From Oncorhynchus masou masou (taxonomy: Eukaryota; Chordata; Actinopteri; Salmoniformes; Salmonidae): a stretch of DNA of 64,000 bases. Position numbers and translations under genes: made by a program. Positions 60,701 through 63,812 of the stretch are shown piece by piece (the first letter of the stretch is position 1; the number at the start of each line of letters is the position of its first letter). Under the pieces are notes generated by a model. The model saw only the letters and a list, made by a program, of their open reading frames with translations, did no database searches and was not told the DNA's origin. The DNA lies in the NCBI RefSeq assembly GCF_036934945.1, contig NW_027016782.1:62001-126000 (forward strand), in the 5' to 3' direction.

Positions 60701-61602
60701 CTACATACTACTGTACACAGGCCAAAATACTTGCGCTTCTCGTTTCCATAATAGCTCCCATTAAATGGTAACTGAATAGTTCCTAAATTCCATAGTATCA
60801 CATACATGCTCTCGTTGTTTCCATAATATCTCACCACAGGCCTCATCAGAGTTGTCCACACAGTCGTTAGCACCGTTACAGTATAGGTCCTTGGGGATGC
60901 AAATCTTATTCCTACACCTCCAGTCCCCCTGCAGACAGCCCTGGTTCTCTGGGCAGTTAAACTCATCAGACCCATCAGAACACTGGCGCAGCCCATCACA
61001 TACTGCAGAGGTACTTACACAACCAGGAGCCCCGGCCATGCAGGCAACCTGGCCCCTAGGACAGGCTGGGGAACAAGGACAAACAGACCTATTGTGAACA
61101 GACTACAGTAAATACATTTAACAGACCTAAGTGGTATAGGTCTACAGTAAATACAGGGTTAACGTTACATTTAGAACTTCACCACATCAACAAATATGTT
61201 ATCTCCTGGAAGAGAGCAGAAACAGTGAAACACAGCATAACTTACGGCAGGCCATTTCATCAGAGCCGTCCATACAGTCTCCATTTCCATCGCAGTGCCA
61301 GGAAAGAGGCAGACAAGCTCCATCATCACACTGCCACTGGTTACCCCAACACTGCTGGCCAAAACCTGCAAGACAACACGGGTTAGGGCCCACACGGGTT
61401 AGGGGCCCAAACCTACAAGGCACAAAACATTCCACACAAATAACTGGCAGGTGTTTTCTACTGTAAGGCTACATGATATCAATCAATGTTTACAAGACAA
61501 AAATGAATAAACTTAATACTGTCGCTCATTCAGAACCATTTTACCTGTCAAACATTTCAAGCTGATAAGTAAAAGCAGACATGTGAACTGCAGCAGTTCC
61601 AT
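5678..61602 (-). CDS. lrp13: Lrp13-like LDL receptor-related protein, 5' part of gene (38 exons, 3' end outside window)
   Basis: Large endocytic receptor of the LDL-receptor family. Visible order: signal peptide, 4 LDLa, EGF, EGF-Ca, YWTD propeller, EGF, second propeller, 35 LDLa as assembled, EGF, EGF-Ca. All 37 internal exon junctions have GT-AG boundaries and compatible phases (mostly phase 1), giving an open frame of 7,414 nt. LDLa modules bind basic ligands such as apolipoprotein-like proteins through calcium-coordinated acidic residues, and propellers drive pH-dependent release in endosomes; this is family knowledge. Counting duplicated exons once gives 13 LDLa repeats. From memory, this number and the short layout fit teleost Lrp13, an oocyte vitellogenin receptor described in perch and trout. 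Alternatives are an Lrp1-like or Lrp2-like paralogue. The LDL-receptor family call is near certain; the lrp13 name is an inference. The gene has no stop or membrane segment here, so it continues below position 1. Confidence 0.6.
5865..6425. other. Intron 37, no recognised feature
   Basis: No coding or repeat signal that I can name. Confidence 0.35.
6426..7770 (+). mobile_element. Patchwork of LINE endonuclease fragments
   Basis: 6426-6900 has endonuclease-type remnants (GSCYRP-like, DLNIDWLS, CIDHIFTYA). 6980-7120 has another endonuclease strand (RVPSRDFSLVIVTVYMFP). 7395-7500 has LQDCFDQADWDMFR. All are broken and come from CR1/Rex1-like elements. Confidence 0.6.
7771..8825. other. Intron 37, unassigned repeats-like DNA
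   Basis: Several short copies of GCTAGCTAATGTT at 8460-8640 suggest an old repeat. Nothing coding. Confidence 0.35.
8826..8970 (+). repeat. Interspersed repeat shared with 2868-3010
   Basis: Same orientation and motif order as the other copy, with small gaps. Confidence 0.65.
8971..9939. other. Intron 37, unassigned
   Basis: The short open frame at 9386-9640 has no recognisable domain. The 9640-9890 part looks like an interspersed repeat, but I cannot name it. Confidence 0.3.
9940..10115 (+). mobile_element. Fragment of a second LINE abutting the L2 element
   Basis: Degenerate stretch resembling a linker coding segment of CR1/Rex1-like LINEs (reads like LQTITDYKGK when frame breaks are allowed). 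It ends where the L2 endonuclease remnant begins. Confidence 0.5.
10116..12620 (+). mobile_element. L2-type non-LTR retrotransposon, 5'-truncated
   Basis: Antisense to the host gene. Begins inside the endonuclease domain (HKAGNTLNLIFTRC to VSDHYLVSFSLS near 10200-10300), then full RT: DVNNYRPVSLL, LDPNQSGFKTSHSTETALL, LLDLSAAFD, GVPQGSVLGPLLFSLY, YHCYADDTQL (catalytic YADD at about 11625) and a C-terminal LHWLPVEARIRYKT region to 12468. A stop near 10702 and a frameshift near 11390 break it. The 3' end has the UnaL2-type tail with hairpin and ATGTAATGTAAATG repeats. It lies in the intron between exons 37 and 38. Confidence 0.9.
12567..12620 (+). other. L2/SINE-type 3' tail with GGATA-loop hairpin
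   Basis: Perfect 6-bp stem CGCTCT (12572-12577) / AGAGCG (12583-12588) enclosing GGATA (12578-12582), followed by the ATGTAA-type terminal repeat. In eel UnaL2 this hairpin is the RNA site recognised by the LINE reverse transcriptase, from established work on that family. Confidence 0.88.
12644..12837 (-). CDS. lrp13: lrp13-like exon 37: last LDLa and start of EGF
   Basis: Phase 1 to phase 0. Module LKCSNQLYQC to DGSDEGHGC, then the start of an EGF (NCSSPGTPQCDQHC) ending STPYGP. Donor GTTAGT. An L2-type LINE ends about 24 bp past this donor. A partial decoy copy of the exon start lies at 12861-12901. Confidence 0.88.
12861..12901 (-). pseudogene. Decoy partial copy of the exon 37 start
   Basis: Repeats the first part of exon 37 about 64 bp upstream of it, including an AG acceptor, but with internal deletions. 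Read in the exon frame it meets a stop within 15 codons, so it is a non-functional exon fragment. Confidence 0.7.
12946..13075 (-). CDS. lrp13: lrp13-like exon 36: LDLa
   Basis: Phase 0 to phase 1. Module TCGEFQWSC to CEDYSDEAGC. The last cysteine codon is split by the intron (T in this exon, GT in exon 37). Acceptor TTCAG, donor GTGAGC. Phase 0 entry fits only exon 35, which supports the order. Confidence 0.85.
13309..13538 (-). CDS. lrp13: lrp13-like exon 35: LDLa pair
   Basis: Phase 1 to phase 0. Two modules: CGQQQYQC to DHSDEVGC, then CPPELRCPNSHEC to DGSDEM. The sixth cysteine of the second comes from the first codons of exon 36 (NC). Acceptor CCCAG, donor GTGAGG directly after ATG. Confidence 0.87.
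13714..13929 (-). CDS. lrp13: lrp13-like exon 34 (E3'): two LDLa, diverged copy
   Basis: 72 codons, phase 1-1. Begins GQFQCAHGKKC and ends DGSDEEDC. Differs from exon 31 at about seven residues. Acceptor CTCAG is duplicated once 35 bp upstream. Confidence 0.88.
14057..14323 (-). CDS. lrp13: lrp13-like exon 33 (E2'): two LDLa, diverged copy
   Basis: 89 codons, phase 1-1, ends ELLCKA like exon 30. Linker reads SQTASLKC where the array reads SQTAPLKC. Acceptor TCCCAG, donor GTCAGA. Confidence 0.87.
14430..14606 (-). CDS. lrp13: lrp13-like exon 32 (E1'): LDLa, diverged copy
   Basis: 59 codons, phase 1-1. Lead sequence DSNKALPPVLPTLAQTC differs from both other E1 leads. The LDLa has DTLKDC instead of DTLRDC and ends CIAKC instead of CITKC. 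Part of the older duplicated block. Acceptor CCCTAG, donor GTAGAT. Confidence 0.86.
14694..14909 (-). CDS. lrp13: lrp13-like exon 31 (E3): two LDLa
   Basis: 72 codons, phase 1-1. Begins GQFQCAHGKMC. The second module runs SCIHHCDNNSRC to DGSDEEGC. Both have the DxSDE calcium motif (DRSDE, DGSDE). Acceptor CTCAG lies within a 35-bp tandem triplication. Paralogue of exon 34. Confidence 0.88.
14891..14996 (-). repeat. 35-bp tandem triplication over the exon 31 acceptor
   Basis: The exon start and splice acceptor recur at exactly 35-bp steps: TGAGCA(C/T)ACTGGAACTGA at 14891, 14926 and 14961. The same 35-bp step occurs twice at exon 34 (13911 and 13946). Confidence 0.8.
15070..15336 (-). CDS. lrp13: lrp13-like exon 30 (E2.1): two LDLa, native 3' tail
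   Basis: 89 codons, phase 1-1. Same modules as the array E2 copies, but the exon ends ELLCKA at a GTCAGA donor. This tail's cysteine is the first cysteine of the LDLa in exon 31, so native E2 is matched to E3 and hybrid E2 to E1. Confidence 0.86.
15443..15625 (-). CDS. lrp13: lrp13-like exon 29 (E1.1): LDLa with Thr/Pro linker
   Basis: Intact, translation as exon 17. Its upstream intron lacks three bases at about 15728 that units 2-7 share, marking unit 1 as distinct. Confidence 0.84.
15814..17955 (-). mobile_element. CR1/Rex1-like LINE relic, array copy 1
   Basis: Non-LTR retrotransposon fragment, sense to the host gene. Reverse-transcriptase signatures on the minus strand: PAGPDGIPSRVLRACADQLA (17.4 kb), TGAPQGCVLSPLLF then IIKFADDTTVVG (16.8-16.9 kb; FADD is the catalytic YxDD equivalent), and a thumb-like segment at 16.4-16.7 kb. 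The pieces lie in different frames with stops, so it is dead. The 3' end (15.81 kb) has the ATTTTATTTGTC tail shared with the relic at 47.8-49.1 kb. A short CA tract lies at 15947-15958. Confidence 0.85.
18704..18955 (-). CDS. lrp13: lrp13-like exon 28 (E2.2): two LDLa
   Basis: Intact. Lowest-coordinate copy with the hybrid GG tail and GTGAGT donor. Confidence 0.82.
19062..19244 (-). CDS. lrp13: lrp13-like exon 27 (E1.2): LDLa with Thr/Pro linker
   Basis: Intact, no coding difference from exon 17. Unit 2. Confidence 0.82.
19436..21580 (-). mobile_element. CR1/Rex1-like LINE relic, array copy 2
   Basis: Same breaks as copy 1, so it was copied with the host unit and did not insert separately. 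Confidence 0.85.
22327..22578 (-). CDS. lrp13: lrp13-like exon 26 (E2.3): two LDLa
   Basis: Intact, no coding difference from exon 16. Confidence 0.82.
22685..22867 (-). CDS. lrp13: lrp13-like exon 25 (E1.3): LDLa with Thr/Pro linker
   Basis: Intact, no coding difference from exon 17. Unit 3. Confidence 0.82.
23059..25198 (-). mobile_element. CR1/Rex1-like LINE relic, array copy 3
   Basis: One extra G in the segment near 23940 adds a further frame break not in copies 1, 2, 4, 5 and 7. Confidence 0.85.
25947..26198 (-). CDS. lrp13: lrp13-like exon 24 (E2.4): two LDLa
   Basis: Intact, no coding difference from exon 16. Confidence 0.82.
26305..26487 (-). CDS. lrp13: lrp13-like exon 23 (E1.4): LDLa with Thr/Pro linker
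   Basis: Intact, no coding difference from exon 17. Unit 4, which has a lengthened CA microsatellite upstream at about 26806-26824. Confidence 0.82.
26679..28822 (-). mobile_element. CR1/Rex1-like LINE relic, array copy 4
   Basis: As copy 1, apart from the CA tract length. Confidence 0.85.
29571..29822 (-). CDS. lrp13: lrp13-like exon 22 (E2.5): two LDLa
   Basis: Intact, no coding difference from exon 16. Confidence 0.82.
29929..30111 (-). CDS. lrp13: lrp13-like exon 21 (E1.5): LDLa with Thr/Pro linker
   Basis: Intact, no coding difference from exon 17. Unit 5. Confidence 0.82.
30303..32443 (-). mobile_element. CR1/Rex1-like LINE relic, array copy 5
   Basis: A single-G loss near 31486 extends one RT fragment frame (open 31252-31521). 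Confidence 0.85.
33192..33443 (-). CDS. lrp13: lrp13-like exon 20 (E2.6): two LDLa
   Basis: Intact. Its downstream intron lacks one T in a T-run at about 33092, relative to the other units. Confidence 0.82.
33550..33732 (-). CDS. lrp13: lrp13-like exon 19 (E1.6): LDLa with Thr/Pro linker
   Basis: Intact, identical in translation to exon 17. Unit 6. Confidence 0.82.
33924..36073 (-). mobile_element. CR1/Rex1-like LINE relic, array copy 6
   Basis: Carries the 7-bp insertion and the extra G listed for unit 6. Confidence 0.85.
36823..37074 (-). CDS. lrp13: lrp13-like exon 18 (E2.7): two LDLa
   Basis: Same protein as exon 16. Just past the donor the intron differs from other units by a single base (T for A at 36771, where others read GATTTAG). 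Confidence 0.83.
37181..37363 (-). CDS. lrp13: lrp13-like exon 17 (E1.7): LDLa with Thr/Pro linker
   Basis: 61 codons, phase 1-1. Begins AYLAPTTTVPDILPAQPVC, a Thr/Pro-rich lead that could carry O-glycans, then the same LDLa as exon 15. Acceptor CTACAG, donor GTAGAT. Unit 7. Confidence 0.83.
37555..39700 (-). mobile_element. CR1/Rex1-like LINE relic, array copy 7
   Basis: As copy 1, with the longest CA tract. Confidence 0.85.
40450..40701 (-). CDS. lrp13: lrp13-like exon 16 (E2.8): two LDLa, hybrid 3' tail
   Basis: 84 codons, phase 1-1. Starts GEFRCKDRRKC, ends KDGSDEQDCGG at a strong GTGAGT donor. Modules are joined by a Thr/Ser/Ala linker. Eleven cysteines here plus the one in the E1 tail make two full modules. 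Belongs to the partial eighth unit. Confidence 0.85.
40808..40957 (-). CDS. lrp13: lrp13-like exon 15 (E1.8): LDLa, original 5' half
   Basis: 50 codons, phase 1-1. The single LDLa runs from CTSPSVRC to DGFDEESC, with Phe where most repeats have Ser before DE. It then gives KCPNR, which supplies the first cysteine for the next exon. Its start (VPPAQPIC) differs from all other E1 copies, and identity with the array ends at 40953, inside this exon. It is therefore probably the original gene-side exon. Confidence 0.85.
41083..41120 (+). mobile_element. Left end of a Tc1-like element
   Basis: GCAAAAATATAAATACAACA followed by GTGTTGGTCCC, a diverged left terminus of the family at 63.1 kb. The matching right end may be at 42.65-42.89 kb. 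Confidence 0.5.
41160..41565 (+). mobile_element. TTAA-bordered element, right-hand copy G
   Basis: Contains GTCATCTGATGAAGATCAAA, also seen in shortened form at 50.28 kb, and ends at CAGGTTAAC (41559-41567). Confidence 0.45.
42126..42300 (+). mobile_element. HpaI-type tRNA SINE
   Basis: Nearly full: GGCGGCAGGTAGCCTAAGGG head, AGCTGACAAAGTAATAATCT middle, and TTTTGTTCTTAACTGACTTG tail. Confidence 0.75.
42655..42888 (+). mobile_element. Right end of a Tc1-like element
   Basis: GGGCCTATGCCCTCC block followed by AATTGACTGATTTCCTTCAA and the terminus TTTATATTTTTGTTCACTAT. Ends about 20 bp from the exon 14 donor. Confidence 0.65.
42906..43076 (-). CDS. lrp13: lrp13-like exon 14: propeller 2, last blades
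   Basis: 57 codons, phase 1-1. Reads REWNVPGSIMAAHSPLL and continues with ITVWDRRDRRR and RVIVALDVKE. It completes a propeller of about 233 residues and, unusually for the family, passes straight into LDLa repeats without a recognisable EGF. Acceptor TGGCAG, donor GTTGGT. A Tc1-like terminal fragment ends 20 bp past the donor. Confidence 0.78.
43548..43856 (-). CDS. lrp13: lrp13-like exon 13: propeller 2, middle blades
   Basis: 103 codons, phase 1-1. Contains VAVDQKMRNLYWLSCDEV, YLDWQRGRLYLLEAG and IVLDLQSNTLLWN: three blade strands in which the YWTD core has eroded to YWLS, YLLE and LLWN. Acceptor CTCCTAG, donor GTCAGT. Confidence 0.86.
43978..44630 (-). mobile_element. Deleted Tc1-like element
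   Basis: Reverse orientation of the 63.1-kb element: terminus AAATACAACATGCAACAAG, inner block GGAAATCAGTCAATTGAAAG, and the remnant HTH region at 44340-44400. No usable transposase. Confidence 0.65.
44640..44903 (+). mobile_element. TTAA-bordered element, right-hand copy B
   Basis: Shares AAGCTAAGCTGTGTTTTGCA and the end AGCTAAAGGGATGG..CATCAAGAAGTTAA with copies A, C and F. TTAA at 44900-44903. Confidence 0.55.
45000..45686. other. Intron 12, unassigned
   Basis: The open frame at 45355-45582 has no recognisable domain and looks like part of an untranslated repeat. I do not call it a gene. Confidence 0.35.
45687..45743. repeat. Poly-A and TA simple repeat
   Basis: A run of about 28 A, then (TA)n of about 20 bp, then another A-run. 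Confidence 0.95.
46116..46334 (-). CDS. lrp13: lrp13-like exon 12: propeller 2, first blades
   Basis: 73 codons, phase 1-1. Contains RFAYATSTTLNLFEL and SFDIDWRGDWVYWANSTGHV, a clear YWTD-type strand. This starts a second, more degenerate propeller. Acceptor CACACAG, donor GTAAAT. Confidence 0.86.
46440..46559 (-). CDS. lrp13: lrp13-like exon 11: EGF-like closing propeller 1
   Basis: 40 codons, phase 1-1. Cysteine pattern ACVKSGCQLCM then GFTCTCPDDKLL and a final GSC. The first loop is short and unusual for the family. The donor chosen is GTATGA after the codon for Glu; it keeps phase 1 with exon 12. Its acceptor follows an A-rich tract (T-rich on the coding strand). Confidence 0.78.
46661..46775 (+). 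mobile_element. HpaI-type tRNA SINE, 5' part
   Basis: GGGTAGCCTAGTGGCTAGAG (A box) and GATCAAATCCC (B box), then AGCTGACAAGGTAAAATCTG. Cut off at the TTAA-bordered element that follows. Confidence 0.75.
46776..47780 (+). mobile_element. TTAA-bordered non-autonomous DNA element, copy C
   Basis: Starts TTAGCCTCTTGAGTGTAGGG and ends ATCAAGAAGTTAA (47777-47780). Body matches copies A and F over most of its length (e.g. TATAACAGAACTGATATTGC). Confidence 0.6.
47790..49140 (+). mobile_element. CR1/Rex1-like LINE relic
   Basis: RT remnants (VMKCFERLV-like start at 47955, FVDNSSAF, LVSVGNTTSA-like, NTGAPSG, KYADL in place of FADD). 3' end near 49130 has TAAGCATTTCACTGTAAGG and GTGACAAATTAAA. Antisense to the gene. 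Confidence 0.75.
49243..50360 (+). mobile_element. TTAA-bordered element, copy D
   Basis: Begins at TTAAGGCTATG with ATACTGCCCCC, then GCTAATATATGCATATAATA as in the related copies. The right end is not clear. Confidence 0.45.
50625..51125 (+). mobile_element. Two juxtaposed Tc1-like fragments
   Basis: 50625-50815 matches one Tc1-like family's left end (CAAAAAAGTTTGGGGTCACT). 50870-51125 is a transposase N-terminal region of another (RHLRKRYRETGWTDRPRSGR, RPRATPAQDQYIRT). Both are truncated. Confidence 0.65.
51121..52035 (+). mobile_element. TTAA-bordered element, copy E
   Basis: Diverged copy: GTATATGCATATGATTAGTA, then GATAGAAAACACCCCAAAGT and an end near GATGTTGATCCCTGTACAGG. Confidence 0.4.
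52048..52132 (-). mobile_element. HpaI-type SINE fragment
   Basis: Reverse orientation: ACCTTGTCAGCTCGGGGATT and AGGTTACTGGCCCAACACTA. It lies 55 bp past the exon 10 donor. Confidence 0.7.
52188..52410 (-). CDS. lrp13: lrp13-like exon 10: propeller 1, last blades
   Basis: Phase 0 to phase 1. Contains ETVRVDGSGRYSF and DRWFYWTDQKGLW and ends with a Gln-rich stretch before the EGF. Exons 7-10 together give about 248 residues, a normal six-bladed propeller length. Acceptor TTTCAG, donor GTATGG. Confidence 0.88.
52507..52675 (-). CDS. lrp13: lrp13-like exon 9: propeller 1, middle blades
   Basis: Phase 2 to phase 0. Contains LLFWINKG and LTLDVTARRLYWMSD, two further YWTD-like strands. Acceptor TTGCAG, donor GTTTAT, which is a weak but usable donor. 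Confidence 0.85.
52762..52930 (-). CDS. lrp13: lrp13-like exon 8: propeller 1, middle blades
   Basis: Phase 1 to phase 2. Contains SLVCDWLTGQLYWTN followed by the inter-strand IHVGAADGSG, typical of YWTD repeats. Acceptor CTCTCAG, donor GTTGGA. Confidence 0.88.
52960..53361. other. Intron 7, unassigned
   Basis: No recognisable coding or repeat signal. Confidence 0.35.
53362..53526. mobile_element. Palindromic MITE-like repeat
   Basis: Inverted ends GTGTCAAACTCTTTCCATGG and (as reverse complement) GTGTCAAATTCATTCCATTG, about 160 bp apart. No coding capacity. Confidence 0.6.
53620..55950 (-). mobile_element. CR1/Rex1-like LINE relic
   Basis: RT segment on the minus strand at 54169-54519 (LRMLFIDYSSAFTTIVPSKL, LQVVRVGNNTSA, FADD-like NTIKFADDKW). 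Further 5' parts extend to about 55.95 kb with many breaks. Sense to the host gene, in intron 7. Confidence 0.8.
56286..57120 (+). mobile_element. TTAA-bordered element, copy F (left end lost)
   Basis: Near-identical to copy C over 56.3-57.1 kb (e.g. GATATCAACCAGATTC, GGGATGGGTAGCGTCAAGAA). The terminal TTAA has decayed. Confidence 0.6.
57450..57635 (-). CDS. lrp13: lrp13-like exon 7: propeller 1, first blades
   Basis: 62 codons ending in phase 1 at a GTAGGA donor. Contains ALAFDLSRSSFYWADDQGNI, a YWTD-type blade strand with FYWAD. It joins exon 8 in frame over a 4.5-kb intron filled by a LINE relic and a TTAA-bordered element. A non-coding exon between them cannot be excluded. Confidence 0.82.
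57713..57838 (-). CDS. lrp13: lrp13-like exon 6: calcium-binding EGF
   Basis: 42 codons, phase 1-1. Opens with DVDEC, the calcium-binding EGF signature, followed by CMHFCVNTPGSFYCHC. The EGF / EGF-Ca pair directly before a propeller is the standard LDL-receptor-family arrangement. Confidence 0.9.
58039..58158 (-). CDS. lrp13: lrp13-like exon 5: EGF-like
   Basis: 40 codons, phase 1-1. EGF-like module with the family pattern CSEENGGCSHSC, then CSCPKGHRL and a last cysteine near the exon end. Its end joins exon 6 to form the LDL-receptor-type CLDVDEC linker. Acceptor TTCCAG, donor GTGAGG. Confidence 0.88.
58276..59040 (+). repeat. Repeat interrupted by a SINE
   Basis: Outer parts at 58276-58345 (GGGTGTCAAGCTAATTGACC) and 58810-59040 (GGGGCCGGTTCTGGCC) look like the two halves of one repeat split by the SINE. 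Confidence 0.45.
58352..58800 (+). mobile_element. tRNA-derived SINE (long type)
   Basis: A box GAGTGGCACAATAGTCTAAG and B box GGGTTCGAGTCCAGG, then the body with GGGAGGGCTTGGCCGGCAGG and end GATATCACAAAATTG. A second copy is at 62316-62690. Confidence 0.75.
59085..59844 (+). mobile_element. Solo LTR with 5-bp target duplication
   Basis: 760 bp, from TGTGACGTAG to CTACGTGACA, with flanking GTTAG at 59080-59084 and 59845-59849. Contains a polyadenylation signal AATAAA (about 59743). No internal region, so it is a recombined solo LTR; family (gypsy or ERV-type) not determined. Lies in intron 4, 35 bp from exon 4. Confidence 0.8.
59880..59993 (-). CDS. lrp13: lrp13-like exon 4: LDLa 4
   Basis: 38 codons, phase 1-1. 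One LDLa module from CGPMAVRC to DGSDEPSTC, six cysteines. It is the last of the N-terminal cluster. The solo LTR at 59085-59844 lies just 35 bp past its donor (GTAGGA). Confidence 0.86.
60000..60400. other. Intron 3, unassigned
   Basis: Nothing recognised on either strand. Confidence 0.35.
60400..60475 (+). mobile_element. LINE/SINE 3' tail fragment
   Basis: GTTGCAAATGAGAACTTGTT and CCTACCTGGTTAAATAAAGG, the tail also seen at 1190-1240 and, reversed, at 4205. Confidence 0.65.
60835..61065 (-). CDS. lrp13: lrp13-like exon 3: LDLa 2 and 3
   Basis: 77 codons, phase 1-1, with two LDLa modules. The first (CPRGQVAC to DGSDEFNC) has a longer first loop. The second (CLQGDWRC to CVDNSDEAC) is canonical and binds calcium by its D-N-SDE residues. 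Acceptor CCCCAG, donor GTGAGA. Confidence 0.88.
61246..61365 (-). CDS. lrp13: lrp13-like exon 2: LDLa 1
   Basis: 40 codons, phase 1-1. It encodes a full six-cysteine LDLa module running from QCWGNQWQC to DGSDEMAC, with the calcium-cage residues D-x-x-D and SDE present. Acceptor is TTGCAG and donor GTAAGT. First of the N-terminal cluster of four. Confidence 0.88.
61545..61602 (-). CDS. lrp13: lrp13-like exon 1: signal peptide
   Basis: Translates to MELLQFTCLLLLISLKCLT and one leftover base (phase 1). It has a hydrophobic core of leucines and isoleucine after a short acidic start, as expected for secretion. The start ATG has G at -3 and G at +4. The donor is GTAAAA. It joins exon 2 in frame to read directly into an LDLa repeat. 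Confidence 0.8.
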
Positions 61603-61760
61603 GACCGACCATGAAGCTTGTTAGGACCAAAGAGTACCAGCCTTACAGGGATAGTCTTTATTGAGTAACAATCAACTACACATTGTTCTGATTGGTCTAA
61701 TTAACTACACTCTGTTCTCATTGGAGGGTCACTGGGATCACCAGCTGCAGGTTGATTGGA
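61603..61760 (-). promoter_or_regulatory. Probable core promoter and short 5' UTR of the lrp13-like gene
   Basis: On the minus strand, upstream of the start codon, there is a TATA-like AATAAAGA at about 61655-61662 and two CCAAT boxes at 61691-61695 and 61720-61724. The spacing suits transcription starting near 61630 and a 5' UTR of about 30 nt. An upstream ATG at 61613-61611 is out of frame with the receptor. No experimental start site can be inferred. Confidence 0.35.
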
Positions 61761-61769
61761 GGGGGAAGG

Positions 61770-62310
61770 GAAGATAGAGCCATAGGATAAAGACATGGGC
61801 CTGGTTTCCCTAAAGCATCTTTATGCCTGGCGTACACTACACAACTTTCAAAATCCTAACATCACTGACCCTCTCGCATTATATTACAATCTTTTCTGAC
61901 ATTTTTTGTCTTGACAATGTAGTGGTGCTGAGAGATTCTTTACTTGGATTCTCAATACCACGATGTCTTGCTTAAAACAATAATGTGATTCGATTGTTAA
62001 CATAGCTAGAACCAGCAGTGGCTCAAAGTAGCCTCAAATGTTTTAATTTAGATATTCAAGCTTGCCATGCAGAGTTTAATTGAATACTAACATTACTTGA
62101 GAGTTGCGCTGTCCCGAATTTCTGCTTTAGTTAAAGGCAAGTATAAATGCATGCTAGTAGTAGTCATTGCTCCTGCTCCAGAGTCTACACATCCTGGGTG
62201 ATTGGATACAATGTCATCATCTTTGGCTTCTTCTCTGGCCAGGTCTCATTGGCTATTGCTGATCATCATTCTTAAAACTTGTTGTTGCAATCTCACACTA
62301 CAAGTGCATT
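61770..62310. other. Upstream flank, unassigned
   Basis: No coding signal. The 62202-62459 frame overlaps the SINE and is not a gene. Confidence 0.35.
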
Positions 62311-62315
62311 GCAGA

Positions 62316-62690
62316 TTTTGTGCCACTAGAGATCCTGGTTCGAGTCCTGGCTCTGCCATGAACGGGAGACCCGTGGGATGGTGCACAATTGGCCCCAGCG
62401 TCGGCCGGGTTAGGGGAGGGTTTGGCCGGCAGGGATGTCCTTGTCCCATTATGCTCTAGCAACTCCTGTGGTGGGCTGGGCGCATGCACGTTGACACGGT
62501 CGTCAGGTGTAAGCTGTTTCCTCCAACACATTGGCTGGCTTCCGGGTTAAGCGGGCAATGTGTCAAGAGGCAATGCGGCTTGGTTGGGTCATGTTTCGGA
62601 GGACTCTCGACCGTCGCCTCTCTCTCGAGTCCATACGGGAGTTGCAGCAATGAGACAAGACTGTAACTACCAATTGGGTGAAAAAAGGTA
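62316..62690 (+). mobile_element. tRNA-derived SINE (long type), second copy
   Basis: B box GGTTCGAGTCCTGG, body GGGAGGGTTTGGCCGGCAGG, end CTGTAACTACCAATTGGGTG. The A-box end is truncated. Confidence 0.75.
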
Positions 62691-63099
62691 AAATATTTAA
62701 TATCAACTATGTTTGAAAATATCGGGAAGGATCGGTAGCCCTCAGATTGCGACTCTGACCCGCTCACATTAAAAGTGCTTCAGAGTAAGCAATACATTGG
62801 GATTTTATCTCCGATCTCAAAAATGTGTCTGGGACAGCTAAATCGAATGGAAAGCCAAAGTTTTTTTTAATGTTATGCCGTCCAAAGCAAGTGTATTGGT
62901 GTCAATTACAAGTGATATGGTCAACTGTTAAAAATGTATTTTTATCATGTTTGTCTTTGTGCTGCAATGTATAATCCGTATTTGGCTCTGAATGGGGTTT
63001 TACGTGCTATTTTTATTATGTTAATACAGAATTTATTCCGTTTCTGTCAACTGTGATCAATGAAATCTAAGTCTCTTGTCATTGATATAAAAAAGTGCA

Positions 63100-63812
63100 T
63101 AATGAACAAAAATATAAAGTTTTTGTCCCATGTTTCATGAGCTGAAAAAGATCCCAGAATTTTCCAGACGCACAAAAATATTATTTCTCTCAAATGTTGA
63201 GCACAAATTGATTTACATGCCTTTTCAGTTAGCATTTCTCCTTCGCCAAGGTAATCCAAATCCATCCACCTGACAGGGGTGGCATATCAAGAAGCAGATT
63301 AAACAGCATGATCATTACACAGCTGCACATTGTGCTGGGGACAACAGCCACTTTAAAAGGTACAATGCCACAGATTGCCATGGCAACTGCAGGAATGTCC
63401 ACCAGAGCTGTTGCCAGAGAACTGAATGCTAATTTCTCTACCATAAGCCACATCCAAAGTCGTTTTAGAGAATTTCGCAGTATGTCCAAACGGCCTCACA
63501 ACCACAGATCACATGTAACCATGCCAGCCCAAGACCTCCACATGGACAGCTGATGAAACAGAGTATTTCTGTCTGTAATAAAGCCCTTGTGTGGGGCGAA
63601 ACTGATGTTGATTGCCTGGGACTGGCTCCCAAGTGGGTGGGCCTATGCCCTCCCAGGCCCACCCATGTCTGCGCTCCTGCCCAGTAATGTGAAATCCATA
63701 GATTAGGGCCTAATGAATTTATTTAAATTTACTGATTTCCTTGTATGAACTATAACTCTGTCAAATCATTGAAATTGTAGCATGTTGCGTTTATATTTTT
63801 TGTTCAGTATAG
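63100..63812 (+). mobile_element. Non-autonomous Tc1-like element with both ends
   Basis: Inverted ends TGAACAAAAATATAAA (63103-63118) and TTTATATTTTTTGTTCA (63790-63806). Keeps only the N-terminal DNA-binding part of transposase: MPQIAMATAGMSTRAVAREL and HNHRSHVTMPAQDLHM. The catalytic part is deleted. Confidence 0.82.
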
